Of a stretch of 64,000 nucleotides of DNA, positions 46,692 to 54,567 are shown piece by piece (position 1 is the stretch's first letter; every line of letters begins with the position of its first letter). The translations under genes were made by a program, and so were the position numbers. Source of the stretch: Variovorax boronicumulans (lineage in GTDB: Bacteria; Pseudomonadota; Gammaproteobacteria; Burkholderiales; Burkholderiaceae_C); the NCBI RefSeq assembly GCF_019352895.1, contig NZ_JAAAFX010000009.1:1041968-1105967 (forward strand), written 5' to 3'. The notes beneath the pieces are model-generated. The model saw nothing but the letters and a program-made list of their open reading frames with translations, was not told the DNA's origin and did no database searches.

Positions 46692-47249
46692 TCAGATGCC
46701 GGGCCGCGGGTCCTTGTCGGTGATCGAGAGGTCCACGGGAACGCGGGTTTCATGTGCCATTCCCCCGGGCACTTCCCACACCAGCGTCATGTAGCCCTTG
46801 ACGCGTTCGAAGGGCTTGTCCAGCTTCACATAGACACCGAGCTGGCCGCACAGGACCTTGTCGTAGGTCCAGAGCGGGAAATTCTGCAGTGGGCCTGAAT
46901 CCATGTCTTCCTCGAGCTGCAGCGTCTCGTTCTTCTCGTTGGTCAGTCGGTAGTTCGTGATCCTGTAGGTCACGAGGTTGGCGATGTCGTCCTTCTTCTT
47001 GACGAGCTGGCCCGTGCGCTTGTACGCGTCCGCCTTGTCCTTCGACAGCGGATAGTAGGCAAGGAGGTCGAACGCCTTCGCCGGCAGCTTCCTCCTCAAC
47101 GTGAGGTCGGCGTTGATCACCATCACATGGGCACCGAGGGACGCGAGCCATGTTCGTGCCTCGTCTGCTGAATACGGAAGGCCCGGCGCACCGTGGGCCT
47201 GGAAGGCGAGCGAGACCGCCAGGACCGGCCATGGCAGCAACTTCTTCAT
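46692..47249 (-). CDS. Secreted hypothetical protein
   Basis: 185 residues from the ATG at 47249, preceded by GGAG and a further AAGG. The N-terminal signal peptide MKKLLPWPVLAVSLAFQAHGAPG is followed by a soluble domain. In the second half are VKKKDDIANLVTYRITNYRLTNEKNETLQLEEDMDSG and WTYDKVLCGQLGVYVKLDKPFERVKGYMTLVWEVPGG, which look like beta strands. No known family is recognised. It converges on the MarR gene. Confidence 0.75.
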   Translation of the reverse strand: MKKLLPWPVLAVSLAFQAHGAPGLPYSADEARTWLASLGAHVMVINADLTLRRKLPAKAFDLLAYYPLSKDKADAYKRTGQLVKKKDDIANLVTYRITNYRLTNEKNETLQLEEDMDSGPLQNFPLWTYDKVLCGQLGVYVKLDKPFERVKGYMTLVWEVPGGMAHETRVPVDLSITDKDPRPGI

Positions 47250-47358
47250 CCTTGGACTCCGGCGGGGTGGTGGCATGCGGGATCTCGCAGGGTGCCATCG
47301 GCCGGCCCACGGCCGGACGCGCGTGGGCCCGACATCACACGTCCTGTGCAGGCGGGTC

Positions 47359-47715
47359 TCACGCCAGGCGAGCCTCGACCACGAAGGCCTGCAGCTCGGC
47401 CAGCCGGCCGTCGCGAAAGCGCCAGACATCGCAGTAGGCGTTGCGGCTCGTCTTGCCTGCATCGTCCCTGAGCGTGATCTCGCCAACGGCCGAGAGAAAG
47501 TCGCCGTCGGCGATGAGGCGATGCACCGCGAAGCGGGGCGGCTCCTTGTAGGCGGTCGCCATCCATTCGCGAACGGCCTGCTTGCCGCGCAGGATTCTGT
47601 CGCCGACGAAGGTCCACCGTGTGTCGTCGGTGCAATAGGCCAGAAATCCTTCGTAGTCGCCTTGGGTGATGGCCGCATTGGCCTTTTCCAGAATTGCCTT
47701 GTGGGTGTCGGACAT
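47359..47715 (-). CDS. Nuclear transport factor 2-like (SnoaL-fold) protein
   Basis: 118 residues of the NTF2-like cone fold: ILEKANAAITQGDYEGFLAYCTDDTRWTFVGDRILRGKQAVREWMATAY, then FLSAVGEITLRDDAGKTSRNAYCDVWRFRDGRLAELQAFV. The fold occurs in polyketide cyclases, dehydratases and sensors, so the activity is not predictable. It is a lone gene on the minus strand. Confidence 0.85.
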   Translation of the reverse strand: MSDTHKAILEKANAAITQGDYEGFLAYCTDDTRWTFVGDRILRGKQAVREWMATAYKEPPRFAVHRLIADGDFLSAVGEITLRDDAGKTSRNAYCDVWRFRDGRLAELQAFVVEARLA

Positions 47716-47870
47716 TCAGAACGCTCCTGTGTTCGACCGATCCGTGCAAGCGTGCGCGTGCCGGCGAGTTGCCATTTCTATCAGTCCGGCGTCTTTCCAT
47801 TGCGGGTCGGCCCGCAACGACCACGTCAGCTTTTGGCTCGTCGCTGCGCACGCAGCCGTCGACGGGCCCA

Positions 47871-48353
47871 TCAGGCCTCCGGTCCGACCTGCCGCCCCAG
47901 GCGCTCGATGAGCGCCGGCATGTCGAAGCCCTGTTCGACCACGGACTTGGGCAGCACGTGAAAAAGCCGGGGCATCACATAGACCAGCACGAAGCGATCG
48001 TTCTGCCGCCACTGGAGGATGTTCTCCCAGACGATCGTGCCCTCGCCATGCAGGGACTCGATGCGCAGACCGTGGTCCAGCAGCTCGGCGCCGAACGCCT
48101 CCTGCATGCCCTTGTACTGGCGGTAGTGCCGCCGGGCCGCCGTGGGCGCCAGGGCGATGGGCATCACGACGATGCCGGCGCCGACGAAACCCACCAGGAC
48201 GACCGGCCACAGCGTGCGGCCACCGAGCAGCGCGCCCAGCACCAACACCGCCACGATGGCGATCAACAGCAGGCGGCGCGTTCGGGTCAGGCGCACGAAG
48301 AGCTTCATCGCGCCCGCGTAGTCGTCCTCGGAAATCCTGAATCTGGCGATCAT
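47871..48353 (-). CDS. YcxB-like C-terminal domain protein
   Basis: 160 residues from the ATG at 48353. Two adjacent hydrophobic helices (LLLIAIVAVLVLGALLGG; VVLVGFVGAGIVVMPIALA) precede a C-terminal region HGLRIESLHGEGTIVWENILQWRQNDRFVLVYVMPRLFHVLPKSV, the YcxB-like signature. Function unknown. The 235-base spacer after it towards the acetyltransferase holds no gene I can support. Confidence 0.82.
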   Translation of the reverse strand: MIARFRISEDDYAGAMKLFVRLTRTRRLLLIAIVAVLVLGALLGGRTLWPVVLVGFVGAGIVVMPIALAPTAARRHYRQYKGMQEAFGAELLDHGLRIESLHGEGTIVWENILQWRQNDRFVLVYVMPRLFHVLPKSVVEQGFDMPALIERLGRQVGPEA

Positions 48354-48588
48354 GGGCTGCAGCTTTCCTGACAACGTACGAAGAGGCCACCGGGGTGTTG
48401 GGCGGCAGCAGAAGGCCGAGGCCGGCGCTCATGGCGCCGAGCGCTTCGTCGCCCTGCGTTGCGACGCCTCTGCGGCGCAAGGGCCCGGAAGGCGAGGTCG
48501 CGTCCAGGTGTCACAGGGGTCGAACCGGAGGGCGCGCAGGGCATGTCGGGGTTGTAGCCGATCTCGGGACCCGGCGGCCAACGATCGG

Positions 48589-49050
48589 TCAGAGCATCTT
48601 TCGATAGACGACAAAGCCGGATTTCTCGGCCACCTTGTCGTAGAGCCTCATCGCCGTCGCGTTGGTCTCGTGGGTCTGCCAGTAGACCCTCGGAGCGCCG
48701 GCGGCCTTCGCCCGCGAATAGACCTCCTCGATCAGCGCGCGTGCCACGCCCTGCCCTCTGGCCGCTTCGACGGTGAACAGGTCCTGCAGGTAGCAGCTCG
48801 GCCCGATCTGCGTCGTGCTTCGATGGAAAAGAAAGTGGGCCAGGCCGAGCAGGCCCGATGCGCCTTCGGCCACCAACGCATGCATCGGCTCCGCGGCATC
48901 GTGGAAGCGCGACCAGGTCGTGCGCGTGATGTCGACGGGTAGCGCGGTCGTTGCGCTCCGGCCATAGAACGCGTTGTAGCCGTCCCACAGGACCCGCCAG
49001 GCATCGAAGTCCGCGTCGGTGGCGGGACGAATGAGGATTTTTGGGGGCAC
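48589..49050 (-). CDS. GNAT family N-acetyltransferase
   Basis: 153 residues from GTG at 49050. It opens KILIRPATDADFDAWRVLWDGYNAFYG; the acetyl-CoA loop is in LQDLFTVEAARGQGVARALIEEVYSRAKAAG (Q/RxxGxG/A type), and the C terminus is NATAMRLYDKVAEKSGFVVYRK, typical of small-molecule acetyltransferases. The acceptor is unknown. A longer frame exists to 49164 but adds only an Arg-rich tail. Confidence 0.88.
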   Translation of the reverse strand: MPPKILIRPATDADFDAWRVLWDGYNAFYGRSATTALPVDITRTTWSRFHDAAEPMHALVAEGASGLLGLAHFLFHRSTTQIGPSCYLQDLFTVEAARGQGVARALIEEVYSRAKAAGAPRVYWQTHETNATAMRLYDKVAEKSGFVVYRKML

Positions 49051-49173
49051 AGGTCGTCGTGGGCTGAAGGGTTGGAAGCGGCGAAGGTGCGTCGCCGGTG
49101 AATGCCGATTGTTGTGGGCGACCCGGCCGGCATGCAAGCGCTTCGGTGCTCGGGTTCGAACCACGGGGCGGGC

Positions 49174-49737
49174 TCAGCGCAACCGCTGCAGCGCCAGGCT
49201 GGCTGCGATGAGCTTGCTCAGGCGGGCGTTGCGGGTCGCGGGCTTCCTGGCGCTGCAGACCCAGTGCAGGACGCGCTTCCTGTAGCTGGGAGGCGTCTGC
49301 TCGAAGAAGGCCCAGGCGGCCTTGTCGCCCTGGAATGCACGCAGCTCGTCCGCGCCGAGTTCGGCGATCCCGTTCTGTTCGTGCGAGGAGATGGCCGACC
49401 GCGCTGCCGTCCGTTTCGCGAAAGCGCTGAGGCCCGCCGGCGTCATGCGCCCTTCCAGCCGCAGTCGCTCGACCTTCGCGATATTGACGGCGCTCCAGAT
49501 GGACGTCGGCTGGCGCGGCGTGAAACGGATGGCGTACGTCGCCTCGTCGATGCGCCTGCGCACGCCATCGATCCAGCCGTGACACAGCGCCTCGTCGACC
49601 GATTCCGACCACGACATGCAGGGCTCCCCCGTGCCGACCTTGTGATAGCCCACGAGAAGCGCCTGGGCGCTGTCGGCGTGGACTGCGAGCCACTGCCCGA
49701 AGGCTTGCGGTGTCTTGAAGAACTTCGGAGGCGTCAT
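49174..49737 (-). CDS. YdeI/OmpD-associated family protein
   Basis: 187 residues from the ATG at 49737. The N-terminal half has FFKTPQAFGQWLAVHADSAQALLVGYHKVGTGEPCMSWSESVDEALCHGWIDGVRRRID, and the C-terminal half is the Bac-rhodopsin-like repeat domain ELGADELRAFQGDKAAWAFFEQTPPSYRKRVLHWVCSARKPATRNARLSKLI. The family has been linked to bacteriocin or antimicrobial resistance in some members, but its biochemistry is unknown. Confidence 0.88.
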   Translation of the reverse strand: MTPPKFFKTPQAFGQWLAVHADSAQALLVGYHKVGTGEPCMSWSESVDEALCHGWIDGVRRRIDEATYAIRFTPRQPTSIWSAVNIAKVERLRLEGRMTPAGLSAFAKRTAARSAISSHEQNGIAELGADELRAFQGDKAAWAFFEQTPPSYRKRVLHWVCSARKPATRNARLSKLIAASLALQRLR

Positions 49738-49903
49738 GGCCGGCTGCGTGTTCGGATGCTCGAAGAAGGGAACGCCTGGCCGAAGAAGCATGCCACATGG
49801 GCACCGGTTCACGGCAGCGACTGCGCATGCGCGCCACGCCACAAACAGTGACTTTGGGCACTGGTGCCGCGGCGCATGCCCCCCTATCTTCGCAGGCCTC
49901 GCT

Positions 49904-49921
49904 TCACGAAGCCTTTCGTGA
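49904..49921 (+). promoter_or_regulatory. Perfect inverted repeat before the repeat lipoprotein gene
   Basis: TCACGAA-GCCT-TTCGTGA, a 7-bp stem with a 4-base spacer, ends 33 bases before the lipoprotein ATG. It may be an operator or a leader hairpin. Confidence 0.45.
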
Positions 49922-49954
49922 TGGCGTGGCATGACAAACCGGAGGTAGAAGATC

Positions 49955-51073
49955 ATGAAGACGAAGTTGTTTCTGGCCGTGCTGGCGGCTGCTGCATTGG
50001 CCGCGTGCGGAGGCGGTGGGGGTGGCGGCGATGGCGCACCGATCAGCGTGGCACCAGGCCCCGGTTCCGGCGGTGGCGCAGGCCCGGGCCCGGGCCCAGG
50101 CACCGATCCCGTGCCGAACCCGCAACCCAACCCGGACCCCACGCCGATCAGCGCCGACTACAAGTACCTGACTTTCCAGCAGGAGCGCAACCCCGACACC
50201 GATTCGGCTGAGAAGCGATTCGACGACTACATCGCGTTGCTCAACCGCGAAGGCGCGGCCGGCTATCGCTACCTCGCTGGCGAAGCCGGAGGCGGTACCC
50301 TGTCGTTGCGCGACAGCTTCATGATGGTCAAGGACAGCGACACCACCTACAGCTACGAGTACAAGCGGCTGACCTACGACATCCTGAAGACCAACGCCGT
50401 GGAGGCGCTGCTGGCGCAGGCCAAGGAACAGGGTGCGCGTGGCATGGTGCTGCTCAAGGTCCTGGCGGCCATCGACCTCAACAGCGACCTCAATCCCGAG
50501 CTCGCCGTGCTCTATCGCAAAGACCTCGGCACGTCGACCACCTACGACCTGACGGCCGAGCCCTATGCCACCACCTCCGCCGACTACGTGAACCGCGCCA
50601 ATGTGCAGGGCGCGAACGGCTACCGCCCTTGGGCCACACCGGGTCTGTACAGCCAGACCCTCTACCAGTTCTTCCTGAAGGATCAAAGCAGCGCGGCACG
50701 CTATGAGGTGAAGGCGGTAGTCAGCCCGCTGAGCGTGGTCGGTGGCACGGACGCCGACCTCAAGGCGCAGATCCGCAGCCAGGGAACGCAGGGCTTCCGG
50801 CTGCTGAAGAACCAGTTCATGGAAGACAGCAAGAGCTTTTTCTTCTACGTGAAGGACACGACGCAATCGAGCAGCTTCGCCTACGAATTCCTCGACAACC
50901 CAGATCCGGTGTTCGGTCTGCAGGAAGCCAATGCGATCCAGGCCAACGCGCAGGCAGCCAACGGCCTGCGCTACTTCGGCTCGCCCGACGCGCCGCTGTT
51001 CTTCCGGGCCTCGGCCTGCACGGGCCCCCTGTGCCTGTCACCCGACAGCATTGAGAGCAACAACCTGAACTGA
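49955..51073 (+). CDS. Lipoprotein with about five degenerate repeats
   Basis: 372 residues. A lipoprotein signal ends at Cys18 (LAAC), followed by a Gly run and a Gly/Pro linker to about residue 65. The rest is built of some five repeats, each about 55-70 residues, sharing YEYK-like openings, an A-x-x-QGA-x-GYRYL-like core and an FF-x-K-D-S ending. The first is near 68-131, the last ends near the C terminus. The Asn/Gln-rich linker and lipid anchor suggest an outer-membrane or surface protein. I know no named family. GGAGG stands 11 bases before the ATG. Confidence 0.78.
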   Translation: MKTKLFLAVLAAAALAACGGGGGGGDGAPISVAPGPGSGGGAGPGPGPGTDPVPNPQPNPDPTPISADYKYLTFQQERNPDTDSAEKRFDDYIALLNREGAAGYRYLAGEAGGGTLSLRDSFMMVKDSDTTYSYEYKRLTYDILKTNAVEALLAQAKEQGARGMVLLKVLAAIDLNSDLNPELAVLYRKDLGTSTTYDLTAEPYATTSADYVNRANVQGANGYRPWATPGLYSQTLYQFFLKDQSSAARYEVKAVVSPLSVVGGTDADLKAQIRSQGTQGFRLLKNQFMEDSKSFFFYVKDTTQSSSFAYEFLDNPDPVFGLQEANAIQANAQAANGLRYFGSPDAPLFFRASACTGPLCLSPDSIESNNLN

Positions 51074-51310
51074 TCACGGCCTGCAGCCCGTGCACGGCTC
51101 GGGCGTCGACAGACGCCTTGAGTGCGCGCACGGGTTCTTGCCATGCGATCGAAGCGGCACGCACGCTTGTGCGTTGCCGCGCTCTGACGGGTGGGGGGTT
51201 CAGGGCCACTCTCTCGAATGCGAAGCACCGGATGCCGCCGACAGCGATCGCCTGATCTGCGACACCCTGTTCAACGTCTGCACGGACGCTCTCATCTCAG
51301 CCCCTCGCGT

Positions 51311-52240
51311 TCACGACGCGGGCTGCAACACCCTCGTCATCTCTCGCAGGTTCTGCACGGCCGCGCCCGCCGCCCCCTTGCCCAGGTTGTCGAGCACCGC
51401 GCTCAGGACGATCTGGCCCGTGCGCTCATTGCATGCAACGGCCAGGCTCATGTCGTTGCTGCCGTTGTGGACCTGCGGGTCCAGTTCGGTGACCGGCGCA
51501 TCGCAAGACATCGGCCGCACGTACACGTGCGCCGCCTCGCGGTACCGTGCCACCAGGCATTCGTGGATGCGCCGGCCCGACGCATCGGCAGGCAGCATCC
51601 GCGCATGCAATCCGATGGTCAGCACGATGCCCTGCCGGTAGCTGGCATAGGCGGGCACGAAGAGCGGCCGCTGCGCCAGGCCGGCATAGACCTCGATTTC
51701 CGCCACGTGCTTGTGCTCGAGCGCCAGGCCGTAGATTTTCAAGGCATGCGCGCCTGCCCCGGCCTCGTGCGCTTGCGCCCCCGCCCTGCCCTGACCCGAA
51801 TAGCCCGAGACGGCGTGGATGACCAGCGGATAGTCGGCCGGCAGCAGGCCGGCATCGGTCAACGGCCGCAGCAGCGCGATCGCGGCCGTGGGATAGCAGC
51901 CCGGATTCGTGACCCGCGCCGCCGAGGCGATGCGTTCGCCCTGCCCCGCGTCGAGCTCCGGCAGGCCGTAGACCCAGCCCGGGCTGGTGCGGTGGGCCGA
52001 GCTGGCGTCGATGACACGCACGGCAGGGTTCTCGATCATCGCCACCGCATCGCGCGCCGCGGCATCGGGCAGGCAGAGGATGGCGATGTCGCTTTCGTTG
52101 AGTGCGGCCCGGCGGGCCGCCGCGTCCTTGCGCAAGTGGGCCGGCAGGGTGCGGATGCCAAATTCCGTGCCCTGGAGCCGGTTCTGCAGATCCAGGCCGG
52201 TGGTGCCCTGGTCGCCGTCGATGAAGATGTTGAGGTCCAT
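51311..52240 (-). CDS. argC: N-acetyl-gamma-glutamyl-phosphate reductase, short type
   Basis: 309 residues from the ATG at 52240. The N-terminal nucleotide-binding region starts MDLNIFIDGDQGTTGLDLQNRL, and the catalytic Cys is C115 in VTNPGCYPTAAI. GYSGQGRAG and the late HNGSNDMSLAVACNERTGQIVLSAVLDNLGKGAAGAAVQN complete the fold. It reduces N-acetylglutamyl phosphate in arginine synthesis. It stands alone and diverges from a LysR regulator; other arg genes are not in the window. Confidence 0.94.
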   Translation of the reverse strand: MDLNIFIDGDQGTTGLDLQNRLQGTEFGIRTLPAHLRKDAAARRAALNESDIAILCLPDAAARDAVAMIENPAVRVIDASSAHRTSPGWVYGLPELDAGQGERIASAARVTNPGCYPTAAIALLRPLTDAGLLPADYPLVIHAVSGYSGQGRAGAQAHEAGAGAHALKIYGLALEHKHVAEIEVYAGLAQRPLFVPAYASYRQGIVLTIGLHARMLPADASGRRIHECLVARYREAAHVYVRPMSCDAPVTELDPQVHNGSNDMSLAVACNERTGQIVLSAVLDNLGKGAAGAAVQNLREMTRVLQPAS

Positions 52241-52322
52241 GGAGCGTGATCCTAGGGACACCCCCTCGATGGCTCCAGCTAAATATATGCAAGCCAGGAT
52301 TAAGAAAAGTTAAATTAGCGCC

Positions 52323-53204
52323 ATGCGGGAACTGAGCCTCGACCATCTGCGCACCCTGGTTGCCATCGCCGACCTCGGGTCGCTGGCCAATGCTGCGCGC
52401 GCCCTTCACCTGGCGGCGCCGACCGTCACGGTCCAGATCGCGGAACTGGAGTCACGCCTGGGCGGCCAGTTGCTCGTGCGCGGGCGCGGGCCCGCGCAGC
52501 CGACCGCGCTGGGCGAGCGCTTCATCGCGCGGGCCCGCAGGCTGCTGGCGGATGCCGACGACGCCGTCGACGACGTTCGACGTCAGCTCGCCGGCCAGAC
52601 GGGCCGCGTGCGGGTCGGGGCATCGACGGGCGCCATTGCGCACCTGCTGCCGCCCGCGCTCGAGCGCCTGGCACGGGACCATCCCGGCATCGACGTGAAC
52701 GTGCAGGTGCTGACCTCCAACGACAGCATGGCCCGGCTCGCCGCCGGCAGCCTGGACCTGGCGGTGGTGGCGCTGCCGCAGGCGCCGGTGCGCGGCGTGC
52801 ATGTCACGCCGCTGCGGCGCGAGGCCGTCGTGGCGTTCCTGCCGGCGACCTGGAAGGCCCCGCGGCGACTGACGCCGCAGTGGCTGGCCGCGCAGCCGCT
52901 GATCATGAACGACGCCTCCACCAGCCTCTGCCGGCTGACCGCGGAATGGTTCTCCGCGGCAGGCGTCCATTGCCGGCCGCGCATCGAGCTCAACTACAAC
53001 GACGCGATCAGGACGCTGGTCGCCGCGGGTTACGGCGCGGCGTTGCTGCCGCAGGAATCGCACGAGGGCACGCGCGATCCTCGCATCGCCATCCGGCCGT
53101 TGAGCCCCGCGCTGTGGCGGCAGCTGGGCCTGGCGGTCAGCGACCGGGGCGCCAGCGGGCCGACGCGTTTCGTCCTCGAGGCGCTGCAGCCCACGAAGCG
53201 CTGA
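52323..53204 (+). CDS. LysR family transcriptional regulator
   Basis: 293 residues: HTH MRELSLDHLRTLVAIADLGSLANAARALHLAAPTVTVQIAELESRLGGQLLVRG, then the substrate-binding domain GRVRVGASTGAIAHLLPPALERLARDHPGIDVNVQV. Its 82-base divergent spacer to argC has the AT-rich TTAAGAAAAGTTAA (52300-52313), a plausible operator. The arginine/argC connection is an inference from orientation. Confidence 0.92.
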   Translation: MRELSLDHLRTLVAIADLGSLANAARALHLAAPTVTVQIAELESRLGGQLLVRGRGPAQPTALGERFIARARRLLADADDAVDDVRRQLAGQTGRVRVGASTGAIAHLLPPALERLARDHPGIDVNVQVLTSNDSMARLAAGSLDLAVVALPQAPVRGVHVTPLRREAVVAFLPATWKAPRRLTPQWLAAQPLIMNDASTSLCRLTAEWFSAAGVHCRPRIELNYNDAIRTLVAAGYGAALLPQESHEGTRDPRIAIRPLSPALWRQLGLAVSDRGASGPTRFVLEALQPTKR

Positions 53205-53226
53205 CGGGCGGCCCGGCAATGGCCGG

Positions 53227-53376
53227 CTACAGCCGCTCCTGATGGCGCGAAGGTTCGGGCGTGTCGAACTTGTCGCGGCGAATCGCTTCGTCGTCCATCA
53301 GCTCGTACCACATCGCATTGAGCACCGCGAAGGTGGCTGCCAGCGGCAGCCCCAGGATCCAGGCGAAGTACCACAT
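53227..53376 (-). CDS. cydX: Cytochrome bd ubiquinol oxidase small subunit CydX
   Basis: A 49-residue protein starting MWYFAWILGLPLAATFAVLNAMWYELMDDE, one transmembrane helix with the conserved N-terminal MWYFAWILG of CydX. It stabilises the haem-bearing core of the cytochrome bd oxidase. It follows cydB by 22 bases on the minus strand and ends 22 bases from the convergent LysR stop. Confidence 0.95.
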   Translation of the reverse strand: MWYFAWILGLPLAATFAVLNAMWYELMDDEAIRRDKFDTPEPSRHQERL

Positions 53377-53398
53377 CTGTCAGTCCTTTCTTGGCGTT

Positions 53399-54553
53399 TC
53401 AATAAGCGTGTCCGCGCTCATCTCGAATGGCTTCGGCATCCACCTTGCCCCACAGCACGTGGTAGACCCAGGTGGTGTAGGCCACGATGATCGGCAGGAA
53501 GATCGCGGTCGCGACCAGCATGTTGAACAGCGTCAGGTGGCTCGAGGACGAGTCCCACACCATCAGGCTGGCGCGCGGATCGATCGACGAGGGCAGGATG
53601 AAGGGGAACATCGAGGCCCCCACGCTCAGCACGATGCCCGTGATCGACAGGCCGCTGGCCAGCAGCGTGAACACTTCGCGCCGCAGGCGCAGGCCGATCA
53701 GCGCCAGCACTGAGCCCACGAGACCGAGCACCGGCGCCGCCCACAGCCAGGGCTTGGCCGCGTAGTTGAGGAACCAGGCGCCCGCGTGCAGTTCGGCGGT
53801 CTTGAGCATCGGGTTCGACGGGCCGGTGGTCGGCAGCGCGCTGGTCACGCGGTAGCCGTCGATCCAGGTCCAGAGCGCGAAGCCGGCCAGCGCGTAGAGC
53901 ACCAGCGTGGCGATGGCCGCCCAGCTGCCGTAGTTGCGTGCGCGCGCGGCCACGGCGCCCTCGGTCTTGAGCTGCAGCCAGGCCGCGCCGTGCATCAGCA
54001 TCATCGCCACCGACACCAGCCCGCACAGCAGCGCGAAGGGGTTGAGCAGGCCGAAGAAGGTGCCGTCGTAGAAGATGTGCATGTCGCTCGAGAAGCGGAA
54101 GGGCACGCCCTGCAGCACGTTGCCCACGGCCACACCGTAGATCAGCGCCGGCACCAGGCCGCTGGCAAACAGCACCGCGTCCCAGCGCGCGCGCCAGGCC
54201 GGCTCCTCGCGCTTGCTGCGGAACTTGAAGGCCACGGGCCGCAGGATGAGCGCGACCAGGATCACGAACATCGCGAGGTAGAAGCCCGAGAAGGACACCG
54301 CGTAGAGCTGCGGCCAGGCCGCGAAGACCGCGCCGCCGCCCAGGATCAGCCAGACCTGGTTGCCTTCCCAGACCGGGCCGACGCTGTTGATGATCACGCG
54401 TCGCTCGTTGTCGTTGCGCCCCGCGAAGGGCAGCAGCATGCCGACGCCCAGGTCGAAGCCGTCGGTGACCGCATAGGCCACCAGCAGCACGCCGATCAGC
54501 AACCACCAGATCATGCGCAGGGTTTCGTAGGAGATCAGTTCGTTCAGGACCAT
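53399..54553 (-). CDS. cydB: Cytochrome bd ubiquinol oxidase subunit II
   Basis: 384 residues from the ATG at 54553, with eight to nine membrane helices. Typical parts: LRMIWWLLIGVLLVAYAVTDGFDLGVGMLLPF, VGPVWEGNQVWLILGGGAVFAAWPQLYAVSFSGFY and the C-terminal LTLFNMLVATAIFLPIIVAYTTWVYHVLWGKV. It is the structural partner of CydA. The ATG lies 14 bases after the cydA stop. Confidence 0.97.
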   Translation of the reverse strand: MVLNELISYETLRMIWWLLIGVLLVAYAVTDGFDLGVGMLLPFAGRNDNERRVIINSVGPVWEGNQVWLILGGGAVFAAWPQLYAVSFSGFYLAMFVILVALILRPVAFKFRSKREEPAWRARWDAVLFASGLVPALIYGVAVGNVLQGVPFRFSSDMHIFYDGTFFGLLNPFALLCGLVSVAMMLMHGAAWLQLKTEGAVAARARNYGSWAAIATLVLYALAGFALWTWIDGYRVTSALPTTGPSNPMLKTAELHAGAWFLNYAAKPWLWAAPVLGLVGSVLALIGLRLRREVFTLLASGLSITGIVLSVGASMFPFILPSSIDPRASLMVWDSSSSHLTLFNMLVATAIFLPIIVAYTTWVYHVLWGKVDAEAIRDERGHAY

Positions 54554-54567
54554 GGTGTGCTCCTCGG

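Noticed and set aside
48354..48588. Small reading frames in the spacer between the YcxB-like and GNAT genes
   Set aside because: Short, no ribosome-binding site, Arg/Pro-rich; no family features.
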